A stretch of 56,046 bases of DNA from Alphaproteobacteria bacterium (GCA_022827685.1 JAJEIH010000030.1:1-56046), one strand, 5' to 3'; shown: positions 43,690 through 53,945, numbered from the stretch's first letter. Program-made: numbers and translations. The notes: a model not told the origin generated them from the sequence alone.

Positions 43690-44597
43690 GCGAGCAGACG
43701 CGCCGCTACCGCGACGGCCCCGGCTACGACCACCCCTGGTTCGACTGGCCGCCGCCGGAGGCTCCGGCCGTATGGCCCGGAGGCGCCCGGCTCGCGGTGA
43801 TGCCGCTCATCCATGTGGAGCATTTCGAACTCGATCCGGACCCGGATTCCTTCGGCGACCCGCGCTTCGCAGGTGCGCTCGGCAGCTACCGGCCCGACTA
43901 CAACAACTTCACCCGCCGGCTCTACGGGCTGCGCGTCGGCGTCTGGCGCCTCTTCGACATATTGAAGGCGCACGGGCTCCGGGCGACCGTCGCGCTCGGC
44001 GCGGCCGCCGCCGAGGCGTGCCCGCAGATCGTCGAGCGCGCGCTCAGGGACGGCCACGGCATCGCCGCGCACGGAACGGTCGCCAACCGGATGATCTCCG
44101 AGCGCATGAGCGAAGCGGAGGAGCGCGCCTTCATCGCCGAGTCGGCCGCGCGGCTCGAAGCCTGCCTCGGGCGCCGCCCGCGCGGCTGGGTCGGCCAGGA
44201 CCACGGAGAGAGCTCGCGCACGCCGGGCCTGCTGGCGGAAGCGGGCTTCGACCATGTCATCGACTGGCCGAACGACGAGCGCCCGGTGCCGATGCGCACC
44301 GAGCCGCCGATGGTGTCGATCCCGGCCCACACCGAGTGGGACGACGCGGAACTGTTCGCCGTGCGCAAGGTCGATGCGTGGCGCTATCCGGAGCTTATCG
44401 CCGACGCCGCCGAATGCCTGCATGGCGAGGGCGGGCGGATGATGACGCTCGGCATCCACGCCTGGATCTTCGGCCAGCCGCACCGCAGCCGCCATCTCGA
44501 CGCCGCGCTCGGCCGGCTGCTCGAACGGGATGGGCTCTGGAACGCGACCTCCGACGAGATCGCCGACCTGGCGCTGGGGAAGGCCCGCATCGTTTGA
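43686..44597 (+). CDS. Polysaccharide-deacetylase-fold protein 2 (PuuE-like)
   Basis: A 303-residue paralogue of the preceding protein: LIHVEHFELDPDPDSF, LKAHGLRATVALGAA, AAHGTVANRMISERMSEAEE, WVGQDHGESSRTP and GIHAWIFGQPHRSRHL line up with the same positions in protein 1. The GTG at 43686 overlaps the previous stop, implying coupled translation and perhaps a heteromeric or sequential role. Identity between the two is moderate, so they are old duplicates rather than a recent repeat. Confidence 0.83.
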   Translation: MSEQTRRYRDGPGYDHPWFDWPPPEAPAVWPGGARLAVMPLIHVEHFELDPDPDSFGDPRFAGALGSYRPDYNNFTRRLYGLRVGVWRLFDILKAHGLRATVALGAAAAEACPQIVERALRDGHGIAAHGTVANRMISERMSEAEERAFIAESAARLEACLGRRPRGWVGQDHGESSRTPGLLAEAGFDHVIDWPNDERPVPMRTEPPMVSIPAHTEWDDAELFAVRKVDAWRYPELIADAAECLHGEGGRMMTLGIHAWIFGQPHRSRHLDAALGRLLERDGLWNATSDEIADLALGKARIV

Positions 44598-44657
44598 TGG
44601 GCCCGGCCGGATGGCGTATGTTCGATATGGATTTGCCGGCGCGCGGAAAGAGCCGTC

Positions 44658-44858
44658 ATGGAAAGCGATACGACGGCGATCATCTTCTCCGTCATCGGAG
44701 TCGGCGTCGTCCTGGCGGGGCTGATCCTTACCGTGACCGGCCGTCTGAGCACCCGCCTGACGGCCGTGGAAAAGGAAACCGCCCGGCTTGCCGGACTGCT
44801 TGAAGGATTGGGGCTTGTGGGACGTACGGCTCCCCGTGCGTCCGGCGACGCGGATTAG
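44658..44858 (+). CDS. Small membrane-anchored coiled-coil protein (family member 3)
   Basis: A 66-residue protein: MESDTTAIIFSVIGVGVVLA then GLILTV is one hydrophobic helix, followed by GRLSTRLTAVEKETARLAGL and a short tail. It is the shortest member of the set shared with 9316 and 26946. The ATG follows GGAAAGAG with good spacing. It stands alone between the deacetylase pair and the ThDP enzyme. Function unknown. Confidence 0.65.
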   Translation: MESDTTAIIFSVIGVGVVLAGLILTVTGRLSTRLTAVEKETARLAGLLEGLGLVGRTAPRASGDAD

Positions 44859-44942
44859 GCGCGGGTTTCGCGGGAAAAGCGACGGACTCTGGAATGCGGC
44901 CCCGGACGAGGCCGCCGATACGCTATTGGAGACTGCACGGTC

Positions 44943-46481
44943 ATGAACGGCGCGGAAAGCCTTGTCACGACGCTTGTGGGCGGCGGGGTCGATGTCTGCT
45001 TCACCAATCCCGGCACGTCCGAGATGCATTTCGTGGCGGCGCTCGACCGCGTGGACGGCATGCGCTCCGTGCTCTGCCTGTTCGAGGGCGTGGTGTCGGG
45101 CGCGGCGGACGGCTACTGGCGCATGGCGCGGCGGCCGGCGGCCACCCTGCTGCATCTGGGGCCGGGGCTCGGCAATGCGGTCGCCAACCTGCATAACGCG
45201 AAGAAGGCGCATTCCGGCATCGTCAACATCGTCGGCGAGCATGCGACCTTCCACATCGAGCACGATGCGCCGCTGACCGCCGATATCGAAGGCATCGCCC
45301 GGCCCGTCTCGCACTGGGTCCATACCTCGCACGACTCGACCATGGTCGCCGAAGACGGAGCCCGGGCCATCGCGGAGGCGATGGCGGCGCCGGGGCGAAT
45401 CGCGACCCTGATCCTGCCGGGCGACACGGCCTGGAACGCAGCGAACGGCGTGGCCGCCGTGCCCGGGGTCGCGCCGCCCGCAAAGGTGGATGAAGAGGCC
45501 GTCACGGCGGCGGCGGACGCCGCGGGCGAGGGCTGCATGCTGCTGCTGAGCGGCGATGCGCTGACGGAACGCGGACTCGCGCTCGCCGGGGCGATTGCGG
45601 CGAAGACCGGCTCGTCCCTGCTCGCCCAGACCTCCAATGCCGTGCTCCAGCGCGGCGCGGGCCGGGTGCCGGTCGGGCGCGTGCCGTTCCCGGTGCTACA
45701 GGCTGTCGAGCAGCTCAAGGATATGCACACGGTCGTGCTGGTCGGCGCCAAGGCCCCGGTTGCGTTCTTCGGCTATCCTGACCGCCCGAGCGTCGTGACC
45801 TCGGACGACTGCGAAATCCGCTGCCTGGCCGCCATTGAAGAGGACCAGTTGGACGCGCTGGAGCGGCTCGCCGAGCGTGTGGGCGCGCGGGCCGAGGATG
45901 CGCCGGTGCAGCAACCGTTCAGGCCGGACCTGCCGACGGGCGCGTTCGACCTCGACAAGCTCGCGGCCATTCTCGGCAACACCATCCCGGAGAACGCGAT
46001 CTGCGTGGACGAGTCCGTGACCACCGGGCGCGGCTTCTACCCGCTGACGGCCGGCGCCCCGCCGCATGACTGGCTGCAGAACATGGGCGGCTCCATCGGC
46101 TATGGCGGTCCCTGCGCGGTGGGCGCGGCCATCGCCTGCCCGGACCGCAAGGTGCTGGCGATGATCGGCGACGGCAGCGCGATGTACACGATCCAGGCGC
46201 TCTGGACGATGGCGCGCGAGAACCTCGACGTCACCGTGGTGATCTGGGCCAACCGGAGCTACCAGATACTGAAGGGCGAGCTCGCCAATGTCGGCGCCGG
46301 CAATCCGGGCCGCAAGGCGCTGGACATGCTCGATATCGGCCGGCCGGACATGAACTTCGTCGAGATGGCGCGCGGCATGGGGGTGGAGGGCGAGCGCGCC
46401 GAGGACTGCGAGGGCCTGATCCGCGCGCTCGGCCGCGCCAATGCCGACCGCGGCCCCTACCTGATCGAGGCGGTTCTCTGA
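44943..46481 (+). CDS. Thiamine-diphosphate-dependent enzyme, acetolactate-synthase-like
   Basis: A 512-residue ThDP enzyme with PYR domain (catalytic Glu E48 in CLFEGVVSGAADGY), a central domain and a PP domain with GDGSAMYTIQALWTMAREN at about 409. It is similar to the acetolactate synthase large subunit/benzoylformate decarboxylase group; no small regulatory subunit gene is adjacent, so biosynthetic IlvB is unlikely. It may decarboxylate a 2-oxo acid in a degradative pathway. The ATG lies 84 bp after the small membrane gene. Confidence 0.88.
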   Translation: MNGAESLVTTLVGGGVDVCFTNPGTSEMHFVAALDRVDGMRSVLCLFEGVVSGAADGYWRMARRPAATLLHLGPGLGNAVANLHNAKKAHSGIVNIVGEHATFHIEHDAPLTADIEGIARPVSHWVHTSHDSTMVAEDGARAIAEAMAAPGRIATLILPGDTAWNAANGVAAVPGVAPPAKVDEEAVTAAADAAGEGCMLLLSGDALTERGLALAGAIAAKTGSSLLAQTSNAVLQRGAGRVPVGRVPFPVLQAVEQLKDMHTVVLVGAKAPVAFFGYPDRPSVVTSDDCEIRCLAAIEEDQLDALERLAERVGARAEDAPVQQPFRPDLPTGAFDLDKLAAILGNTIPENAICVDESVTTGRGFYPLTAGAPPHDWLQNMGGSIGYGGPCAVGAAIACPDRKVLAMIGDGSAMYTIQALWTMARENLDVTVVIWANRSYQILKGELANVGAGNPGRKALDMLDIGRPDMNFVEMARGMGVEGERAEDCEGLIRALGRANADRGPYLIEAVL

Positions 46482-46544
46482 CAGCGGCGTAGCTTGCAGA
46501 ACTGTAACTGGACCGCCTCCGGGGCGGGCCGCATAATCCCCGCT

Positions 46545-48362
46545 ATGCGAACGCTTTTCGTCCTTTTACTCTGCGCGGTCGTCGCCCCTGCGGACGGCCG
46601 CGCCGAGACGGTCCACCGCGCCCATGCCATCGCCATGCACGGGCAACCGAAATATCCGGCGGACTTCCCCCATTTCGATTATGTGAACCCGGAAGCGCCC
46701 AGGGGCGGCCTGATCCGGTTCGGCGTGCAGGGCAGCTTCGACAGCTTCAACCCCTATAACGGCAAGGGCAACGCGGCGGCCATGGCCAATCCGGTCGAGA
46801 CGCTGCTGACGGGCAGCGCCGACGAGCCGTTCACCGAATACGGGCTGATCGCCGAGAGCATGGAATGGCCCGAGGACCGCTCCTGGGTCGTCTTCCATCT
46901 GCGAGAGGAGGCGCGCTGGCACGACGGCAGGCCGATCACGGTCGAGGACGTGATCTTTTCGCTGGAACTGCTGAAAACCCAGGGCGAGCCGTTCTTCCGC
47001 CACTACTACGCCGATGTCGGCAAGGGCGAGAAGGTGGGGCCGCGGAGCGTGCGGTTCCGGTTCTCGGGCGGCGAGAACCGCGAACTGCCGCTGATCGTCG
47101 GCCAGATACCCATTCTGCCGAAACATTACTGGGAGAGCCGCGACTTCCAGGCGACGACGCTCGACCCGCCGCTCGGCAGCGGCCCCTACCGCGTCTCCTC
47201 CTTCGAGACCGGGCGTTATCTGGAGCTGGAGCGCGTGGAGGACTATTGGGGCCGCGACCTGCCGGTCAGGCGCGGCACTGGCAATTTCGACCGCATCCGC
47301 TACGAGTACTACCGCGACCCGACGGCCATCCGCGAAGCGCTCAAGTCCGGCGACATCGATTACCGGGAGGAGAACATCTCCAAGTCCTGGGCCACGGAAT
47401 ACGATATCGAGCCGGTGCGGAAGGGATGGCTGAAGAAGGAGAGCATCGAGCACGGCCGCGTGGCCGGGATGCAGGCCTTCGTCTTCAACGCCCGGCGCGA
47501 CATCTTCAAGGACCGGCGGGTGCGCCGCGCGCTCGGCTACGCTTTCGACTTCGAATGGTCCAACCGGACGCTCTTCTACGGCATATACGGGCGGACGGAG
47601 AGCTACTTCGACAACTCGGAGCTCGCGTCCTCCGGCGTGCCGCAGGGCCGGGAACTGGAACTTCTGGAGCCCTACCGCGCGGGCCTTCCGCCGGAGGTTT
47701 TCACCGAGCCGTTCGAGCTGCCGAAAACCGACGGGAAGGGCTGGCCGCGCCAGAATTACCGCGCCGCGCTACGCCTGCTGAAAGAAGCCGGGTGGGAGCT
47801 TCGGGACCTGCAATTGGTCCACGGGGAAACCGGGAAGCCGATGGCGTTCGAGATATTGCTGCGCAACCCGGCCTTCGAGCGCGTCTTCCTGCCCTTCGCG
47901 CGCAACCTGAAACGGCTCGGCGTCGAGGCCCGCATCCGGCTCGTGGACCCCTCGCAATATGCACAGCGCGTGCGCGGCCGCGACTTCGACATGATCGTCG
48001 GCGGCTGGGGGCAGAGCCATTCGCCCGGCAACGAGCAGCGCGACTATTGGGGCTCGGCTGCCGCCGGCCAGTTCGCCAGCCGCAACTCCGTCGGCATTGC
48101 CGATCCGGTGGTCGATGCTCTCGTCGAAAGCCTGATAGCCGCCCCGGACCGGCAGGAGCTGGTCTATCGCACGAGGGCGCTCGACCGGGTGCTGCTGCAC
48201 GGCTACTGGGTTATCCCGAACTGGCACACCTCCGCCGACCGCGTGCTCTACTGGGACAAATTCGGGCGGCCGCCGACCGTGCCGATGGACGGCGTCAACA
48301 CGAACCGCTGGTGGTTCAACCCCGCGAAGGCCGCCGCGCTGGAAGCGGCGCGCGGCGGCTGA
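46545..48362 (+). CDS. yejA: Oligopeptide ABC transporter substrate-binding protein YejA
   Basis: A 605-residue periplasmic binding protein of family 5. A signal peptide (MRTLFVLLLCAVVAPADGRA) precedes HAIAMHGQPKYPADFPHFDY, DSFNPYNGKGNAA and FHLREEARWHDGRPIT, and the C-terminus contains YWVIPNWHTSADRVLYWDKF, typical of YejA. It captures oligopeptides and can take up peptide antibiotics such as microcin C. It leads the yejABEF operon. The ATG at 46545 is supported by the signal peptide. Confidence 0.93.
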   Translation: MRTLFVLLLCAVVAPADGRAETVHRAHAIAMHGQPKYPADFPHFDYVNPEAPRGGLIRFGVQGSFDSFNPYNGKGNAAAMANPVETLLTGSADEPFTEYGLIAESMEWPEDRSWVVFHLREEARWHDGRPITVEDVIFSLELLKTQGEPFFRHYYADVGKGEKVGPRSVRFRFSGGENRELPLIVGQIPILPKHYWESRDFQATTLDPPLGSGPYRVSSFETGRYLELERVEDYWGRDLPVRRGTGNFDRIRYEYYRDPTAIREALKSGDIDYREENISKSWATEYDIEPVRKGWLKKESIEHGRVAGMQAFVFNARRDIFKDRRVRRALGYAFDFEWSNRTLFYGIYGRTESYFDNSELASSGVPQGRELELLEPYRAGLPPEVFTEPFELPKTDGKGWPRQNYRAALRLLKEAGWELRDLQLVHGETGKPMAFEILLRNPAFERVFLPFARNLKRLGVEARIRLVDPSQYAQRVRGRDFDMIVGGWGQSHSPGNEQRDYWGSAAAGQFASRNSVGIADPVVDALVESLIAAPDRQELVYRTRALDRVLLHGYWVIPNWHTSADRVLYWDKFGRPPTVPMDGVNTNRWWFNPAKAAALEAARGG

Positions 48363-48393
48363 CCGCCCGCCGGCGGCGCGCGCAAGCCGGCCG

Positions 48394-49482
48394 ATGGCAG
48401 CCTATATCCTGCGCCGCCTGGCGCTGATGGCGCCGACCTTCCTCGGCATCATCCTCATCAATTTCGTCGTCATCCAGTTCGCCCCCGGCGGGCCGATCGA
48501 CCAGGCGATCGCGCAGCTGGAGGGCTATGGCGACGCCGCGATAGAGCGGGTAACGCGCGGCGGCGCCGAGATCGTGCGCAGCGCGGAGAGCTCCGACAGC
48601 CGCTACCGGGGCGCGCAGGGCCTTGACCCCGCCTATATCGCGGAGCTCGAGAAGCGCTTCGGTTTTGACAGGCCGGTGCATGAGCGCTTCTTCAAGATGG
48701 TCGGCGACTATCTGAGCTTCGACTTCGGCGAAAGCTATTTCCGCGACGAGCGCGTGGTGGACCTCGTGCTGGAGAAAATGCCGGTCTCGATCTCGCTCGG
48801 CCTCTGGACGACCTTGCTGGTCTATCTCATCTCGATCCCGCTCGGCGTTGCCAAGGCGGTGCGCGACGGCTCGCGCTTCGACATCTGGTCAAGCGCGGTC
48901 GTGGTGTTCGGCAACGCCATCCCCTCCTTCATCTTTGCGGTCATGCTGCTGGTGCTGTTCGCCGGCGGCAGCTATCTCGACTGGTTCCCGCTGAAGGGGC
49001 TGACCTCGGACGGGGCGGAGCACTGGCCCTGGCATGCGCAGGTGGCCGACTATTTCTGGCATCTGGCGCTGCCGGTCACAGCGATGGTCGTCGGCGGCTT
49101 TGCGACGCTGACCCTGCTCACCAAAAACTCGTTCCTGGACCAGATAAGCCAGCAATATGTGCTGACCGCGCGGGCCAAGGGCCTGACGGCGCGCCGGGTG
49201 CTCTACGGCCACGTGTTCCGCAACGCCATGCTGATCGTCATTGCCGGCTTCCCGGCGGCCTTCGTCGGCGTGCTGTTCACCGGCGCGGTGCTGATCGAGA
49301 CGATCTTCTCGCTGGACGGGCTCGGCCTGCTCGGCTTCGAGGCGGCGCTCAACCGCGACTACCCGATCATGTTCGCCTCGCTCTGGTTCTTCACCCTGCT
49401 CGGCCTCGTCATGCAGCTCATCGGCGACCTCACCTACATGCTGGTGGACCCCCGCATCGACTTCGAAACGCGGCAGGTCTGA
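48394..49482 (+). CDS. yejB: Oligopeptide ABC transporter permease YejB
   Basis: A 362-residue inner-membrane permease with about six helices. Its N-terminus (ILRRLALMAPTFLGIILINF) and the EAA-loop region (YVLTARAKGLTARRVLYGHV) are typical of DppB/YejB, and the insert between helices 1 and 2 (RFGFDRPVHERFFKMVGDYL) is the YejB type. It forms the channel with YejE. The gene follows yejA by 31 bp and precedes yejE by 9 bp. Confidence 0.93.
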   Translation: MAAYILRRLALMAPTFLGIILINFVVIQFAPGGPIDQAIAQLEGYGDAAIERVTRGGAEIVRSAESSDSRYRGAQGLDPAYIAELEKRFGFDRPVHERFFKMVGDYLSFDFGESYFRDERVVDLVLEKMPVSISLGLWTTLLVYLISIPLGVAKAVRDGSRFDIWSSAVVVFGNAIPSFIFAVMLLVLFAGGSYLDWFPLKGLTSDGAEHWPWHAQVADYFWHLALPVTAMVVGGFATLTLLTKNSFLDQISQQYVLTARAKGLTARRVLYGHVFRNAMLIVIAGFPAAFVGVLFTGAVLIETIFSLDGLGLLGFEAALNRDYPIMFASLWFFTLLGLVMQLIGDLTYMLVDPRIDFETRQV

Positions 49483-49491
49483 GGTGGGGCG

Positions 49492-50514
49492 ATGAGTCCG
49501 CTGGCGCGCCGGCGCCTTGCCAATTTCCGGGCCAACCGGCGCGGCTGGTGGTCGCTCTGGATCTTCCTCGCGCTCTTCCTCCTCTCGCTGGGCGCGGAGT
49601 TCATCGCCAACGACAAGCCCTTCGTCGTCTTCTATGACGGGGGGCTCTACATGCCGGTGTTCGAACGCTATCCGGAGACCGTGTTCGGCGGCGAGTTCGA
49701 GGTGGAGGCCGACTATCGCGACCCCTATGTGCGCGAGCTGATCGCCGAGAAAGGCTGGATGCTGAACCCGATCATCCCCTACGACTACCGCACCGTCGCC
49801 TGGGACCTGGCCACGCCCGCGCCGTCCGCACCCGATGCGGAGCACTGGCTCGGCACCGACGACCAGGCCCGCGACGTCATGGCCCGCCTGATATACGGGT
49901 TCCGCATCTCGGTGCTGTTCGGGCTGACGCTCACCCTCTTCAGCAGCATCGTCGGTGTGGCGGCCGGGGCCGTGCAGGGCTATTTCGGCGGCTGGACCGA
50001 CCTGATCGGCCAGCGCATGATCGAAATCTGGGGAAGCATGCCGACACTCTACCTGCTCATCATCCTCGCCAGCACGATCACGCCGACCTTCTGGTGGCTG
50101 CTCGGGCTGCTGCTGCTCTTCTCATGGATTGCGCTGGTCGGGCTGGTGCGCGCCGAGTTCCTGCGCGCGCGCAATTTCGACTATGTGCGCGCCGCCCGCG
50201 CACTCGGCGTCTCCAACCCGGTCGTCATCTTCCGCCATGTGCTGCCGAACGCAATGGTGGCCACGATCACCTTCCTGCCCTTCGTGCTGATCGGCGCCAT
50301 CACGTCGCTGACCGGCCTCGACTTCCTGGGCTTCGGGCTGCCGGTCGGCTCCGCCTCGCTCGGCGAGTTGCTGGCGCAGGGCAAGGCCAATCTCCAGGCC
50401 CCCTGGCTGGGCCTTACGGCTTTCTTCTCGCTCGCAGTGCTGCTTTCGCTGCTGGTATTCATCGGCGAGGCGGTGCGCGACGCCTTCGACCCGCGCAAGG
50501 GGCTCACGGGATGA
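49492..50514 (+). CDS. yejE: Oligopeptide ABC transporter permease YejE
   Basis: A 340-residue permease of the DppC/YejE type. RLANFRANRRGWWSLWIF is the characteristic N-terminus, LGTDDQARDVMARLIYGFRI precedes the core helices and RAEFLRARNFDYVRAARALG is the EAA loop contacting the ATPase. The long N-terminal periplasmic segment is usual for YejE. Its stop overlaps the yejF start. Confidence 0.93.
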   Translation: MSPLARRRLANFRANRRGWWSLWIFLALFLLSLGAEFIANDKPFVVFYDGGLYMPVFERYPETVFGGEFEVEADYRDPYVRELIAEKGWMLNPIIPYDYRTVAWDLATPAPSAPDAEHWLGTDDQARDVMARLIYGFRISVLFGLTLTLFSSIVGVAAGAVQGYFGGWTDLIGQRMIEIWGSMPTLYLLIILASTITPTFWWLLGLLLLFSWIALVGLVRAEFLRARNFDYVRAARALGVSNPVVIFRHVLPNAMVATITFLPFVLIGAITSLTGLDFLGFGLPVGSASLGELLAQGKANLQAPWLGLTAFFSLAVLLSLLVFIGEAVRDAFDPRKGLTG

Positions 50515-52124
50515 GCGCGCTGCTGGCCGTCGAGGACCTCCGGGTCGATTTTCAAAGTCACGAGACGCAAGTCCACGCCGTGCGCGGCATATCCTTCGAC
50601 ATCGAGCGCGGCGAGACCCTGGCGCTGGTGGGCGAAAGCGGCTCCGGCAAGTCGGTGACCGCCCTCTCGCTGCTCCAGCTGCTGCCCTATCCCGCGGCTT
50701 CGCACCCGTCGGGGCGCATCCGCTTCGACGGCGAGGAGCTCATGGGCGCGGGCGAGGACCTCATGCGCCGGGTGCGCGGCAACCGCATCGCCATGATCTT
50801 CCAGGAGCCGATGACCTCGCTGAACCCGCTGCACACGGTCTCCCGGCAGGTGAGCGAGACGCTGTTCCTGCACAAGGGCCTCTCGCGCGAGCGGGCGCGG
50901 GCGGAGACGCTGAAGCTGCTGCGGGAGGTCGGCCTCCGCGACCCCGAGCAGCGTCTCGACAGCTATCCGCACCAGCTTTCCGGCGGCCAGCGCCAGCGTG
51001 TGATGATCGCCATGGCGCTCGCCAACGAACCGGACCTGCTGATCGCCGACGAGCCGACCACCGCGCTCGATGTCACCATCCAGGCCCAGATCCTCGACCT
51101 GCTGAAACGCCTCCAGGCCGAGCGCGGCATGGCGCTCATGCTCATCACCCACAATCTCGCCATCGTGCGCAAGATGGCCGACCGGGTCTGCGTGATGACG
51201 GAAGGCGAGATCGTCGAGCGCGGCAGCCGGGACGATATTTTCGAGCGCGCCGGCCATGCCTACACGCAGCGCCTGCTGGCCGCCGAGCCGAAGGGCGAGC
51301 CGCCGCCGGCCCCGGAGGGCGCGGAGGAGGTCATCCGGGCGGACGATGTGCGGGTCTGGTTCCCGGTCAAGCGCGGCGCGCTCAGGCGCACGGTCGGCCA
51401 TATCAAGGCCGTGGACGGCATTTCCTGCACGATCCGCGAGGGCCGCACGGTGGGCGTGGTGGGCGAAAGCGGGTCGGGCAAGACGACGCTCGGGCTGGCG
51501 CTGCTCCGCCTCGAACGCTCGCGCGGCGCCATCGTCTTCGGCGGCCGACCGATCCACGGCGAGGGCTGGAAGGCGCTCCGGCCGCTCCGGCGCGAGATGC
51601 AGATCGTCTTCCAGGACCCCTACGGCTCGCTCTCGCCCAGGCTGACCGTCGGCCAGATCGTCGGCGAGGGGCTGGCCGTCCACGATATCGGCGGCGGCAC
51701 GGCCGCGCGCAGGCGGGCGGTGGAGGAAGCGCTGGAGGAGGTGGGCCTCGAAGCCCGGATGGCGGACCGCTACCCGCACGAGTTCTCCGGCGGCCAGCGC
51801 CAGCGCGTTGCGATCGCGCGGGCCATGGTGCTGAAGCCGCGCTTCGTGGTGCTGGACGAGCCGACCTCTGCGCTCGACATGTCCGTGCAGGCGCAGATCG
51901 TGGACCTGCTGCGCGACCTCCAGGTTCGCCACGGCCTCGCTTACCTGTTCATCAGCCACGACCTCAAGGTCGTGCGCGCGCTGGCCGACGAGCTGATCGT
52001 GATGCGCGAGGGCAGGGTGGTGGAGCAGGGCCCGGCCCGGACCGTCTTCGAGGCGCCGCGCGACGACTACACCAAGGCCCTCCTCGCCGCCGCCTTCGAC
52101 CTGGAGGCGCGGGAGGCGGAGTAG
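50511..52124 (+). CDS. yejF: Oligopeptide ABC transporter ATP-binding protein YejF
   Basis: A 537-residue protein with two ABC domains in one chain. Domain 1 has Walker A GESGSGKS, signature LSGGQRQR and Walker [10 protein letters not shown]; domain 2 has [17 protein letters not shown] and VVLDEPTS. All catalytic motifs appear intact in both. It powers import through YejB/YejE. The start overlaps the yejE stop (ATGA) and the gene converges with the transglutaminase gene 9 bp away. Confidence 0.94.
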   Translation: MSALLAVEDLRVDFQSHETQVHAVRGISFDIERGETLALVGESGSGKSVTALSLLQLLPYPAASHPSGRIRFDGEELMGAGEDLMRRVRGNRIAMIFQEPMTSLNPLHTVSRQVSETLFLHKGLSRERARAETLKLLREVGLRDPEQRLDSYPHQLSGGQRQRVMIAMALANEPDLLIADEPTTALDVTIQAQILDLLKRLQAERGMALMLITHNLAIVRKMADRVCVMTEGEIVERGSRDDIFERAGHAYTQRLLAAEPKGEPPPAPEGAEEVIRADDVRVWFPVKRGALRRTVGHIKAVDGISCTIREGRTVGVVGESGSGKTTLGLALLRLERSRGAIVFGGRPIHGEGWKALRPLRREMQIVFQDPYGSLSPRLTVGQIVGEGLAVHDIGGGTAARRRAVEEALEEVGLEARMADRYPHEFSGGQRQRVAIARAMVLKPRFVVLDEPTSALDMSVQAQIVDLLRDLQVRHGLAYLFISHDLKVVRALADELIVMREGRVVEQGPARTVFEAPRDDYTKALLAAAFDLEAREAE

Positions 52125-52133
52125 GGCGGCAGC

Positions 52134-52934
52134 TTACTGCGCCACGCCCACCGCGACATCGGCGGCGAGGGATTCTGAGCTTTCGCCGTGCATGTGGCCG
52201 CGGATGGGGGCGGCGTCGAAGGCGTCGAGGCCGGAGCCGAGGCGGACATAGGCGTCGGTCGGGCTCTGGCGGTGGGTCGGGTCGAAGCCGACCCAGCCGA
52301 GCCCCTGCACCCAGGCCTCCGCCCAGGCATGGGTTTCGCCGAGCGGCGCTTCGGGGTCGTGCAGATAGCCGACGACATAGCGCGCCGGGACTTCGAGGAA
52401 GCGGCAGGCGGCGGCGAAGAGATGCGCCTGGTCCTGGCAGACGCCGGCGCCGCGCTCCAGCGCTTCGGCGGCCGATACATCGCTGTCCGTTGCGCCCGGG
52501 CGGTATTCGACCGCATCGGCGACGGCTTCGTTCAGGTTGTGCAGCATCGGCAGCAGGCCGTCGCTCGCGTCCGCCACCCCGCGGGCGAACCCGGCGATGC
52601 CGCCCTCCGGTCCGGTGAGCGGCGTATAGCGCAGAAACACCGCCGGCCGGTGCGGCGGCCAGCGGCCGAGCATGCCGGCCCTGTCCTCGGTCTCGACCGT
52701 GCCCTCGACCGAGACCTCCACCCGCTCCGGCCGCTCCGGCGCCCGCCAGAGCGCCTCCCGGTCGCCGAAGGAGTTGGTCAGCAGCGGCGCCACCTCGGCC
52801 CCGTTCACCCGCACCGACCAGGCCTCGACGCGCTGCATGGCGCAATCGACCGCAAACAGCCTGAGCCTGAGCGCCAGCTGCGCGGGCGGCGGGTCGTAGC
52901 CGTAAACCGTGTCGTGGCGGATGGAGAGGCGCAT
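52134..52934 (-). CDS. Transglutaminase-like cysteine protease family protein
   Basis: A 266-residue transglutaminase-fold protein with the catalytic triad C166 (GAGVCQDQAHL), H202 (THAWAEAW) and D218 (GFDPTH). The N-terminal beta domain begins MRLSIRHDTVYGYDPP, typical of the bacterial group that accompanies alpha-E and ATP-grasp genes. It may hydrolyse or transfer an amide bond, perhaps undoing the action of the linked ligase. The ATG follows GAAAGG and lies 10 bp after the alpha-E gene stop on the same strand. Confidence 0.88.
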   Translation of the reverse strand: MRLSIRHDTVYGYDPPPAQLALRLRLFAVDCAMQRVEAWSVRVNGAEVAPLLTNSFGDREALWRAPERPERVEVSVEGTVETEDRAGMLGRWPPHRPAVFLRYTPLTGPEGGIAGFARGVADASDGLLPMLHNLNEAVADAVEYRPGATDSDVSAAEALERGAGVCQDQAHLFAAACRFLEVPARYVVGYLHDPEAPLGETHAWAEAWVQGLGWVGFDPTHRQSPTDAYVRLGSGLDAFDAAPIRGHMHGESSESLAADVAVGVAQ

Positions 52935-52944
52935 AGGCGGCCTT

Positions 52945-53874
52945 TCAGAAATGGTAGGCGCGGGAAAGCTCGCCGGACAGGCGGGCATTCACCCGGAGCG
53001 CCTCCAGCAGGAACTCGTGCAGCCCCTCGTCGAAAATGTCGTCCATCTCCCGGTCCTGCAATTGAAGAACGGCCTTTTCGACAGTGGCGTGGCAATCGTG
53101 GCGCGCGCCGTAGCGGTTCGCCAGGCGGATGAGCGCCGCGCGGAGGCCGCCGTAGCAGAAGGCGAGCGAGCAGGGGAATTCGGCGTTCAGGATCATGAAA
53201 TGGGCGATCTTCGACGGGTCGAAATCGCCGCGATAGACATAGTGGAAGGCGCGGACGGCCGATGTGGCGTGCAGGAGGCTGATCCAGCGGTAGCGGTCCC
53301 GGTTGTCGAGCAGGAGGCCGGTTTCCGGCAGCAGCACGAAATATTTGGCGTCGAGGAGCCTGAGGGTCATGTCGGCGCGCTCCAGGAAGGCGCCGGCGGA
53401 GAGGAAGTCGTAGCGCTCGCCGCGCAGCATGGTCGTCTGCGCCGCGCCCCGGAAGAGTGCCGAGAGGCTCCTGATACGGTCGAGCGTGGCCGGCAGGTCC
53501 CGCCGGACGGTCTCCGCCTCGACGCCGCCGAGCCACCGCCAGCCTTCGTTCAGCCCCTCCCACATGTCGGCGGTGAGCGCGGTGCGCACGGCGCGGGCAT
53601 TGTTCCTGGCGCGGTCGAGGCAGGCGCGGATCGAGGAGGGGTTGTCCCCGTCGAGAATGAGGCTCCGGCAGACCTCCGCCTCGCCGATCCGGGCGCCGGC
53701 GTCGAACGCCGCGCCCGCCCCGGCCGCGGCCACGACCGAGCGCCATTCCTCCTGCCCGTAGGCGCCGGGCAGCATCGCCATGCGCCGGCCCATCTCGATC
53801 AGCCGCGCGGTCGCCTCGGCGCGCTCGATATAGCGCGCCATCCAGAAGAGGCTTTCCGCCGTCCGGCTCAGCAT
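52945..53874 (-). CDS. Alpha-E domain protein (DUF403)
   Basis: A 309-residue all-helical protein starting MLSRTAESLFWMARYIERAE, the hallmark of the alpha-E domain, with DNPSSIRACLDRARNNARAV and FLERADMTLRLLDAKYFVLL further on. It is encoded immediately downstream of the circularly permuted ATP-grasp gene, its usual partner, and upstream of the transglutaminase. The three-gene set is predicted to make or process an amide-linked peptide; the alpha-E role itself is unknown. Longer upstream frames lack family similarity. Confidence 0.9.
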   Translation of the reverse strand: MLSRTAESLFWMARYIERAEATARLIEMGRRMAMLPGAYGQEEWRSVVAAAGAGAAFDAGARIGEAEVCRSLILDGDNPSSIRACLDRARNNARAVRTALTADMWEGLNEGWRWLGGVEAETVRRDLPATLDRIRSLSALFRGAAQTTMLRGERYDFLSAGAFLERADMTLRLLDAKYFVLLPETGLLLDNRDRYRWISLLHATSAVRAFHYVYRGDFDPSKIAHFMILNAEFPCSLAFCYGGLRAALIRLANRYGARHDCHATVEKAVLQLQDREMDDIFDEGLHEFLLEALRVNARLSGELSRAYHF

Positions 53875-53945
53875 GGATACAACCCTGTCAAACTCCGGGC
53901 ACAATATAGGCGGGTTTCGCCCGGCCTGTCCCGATCGGCGCAGCG

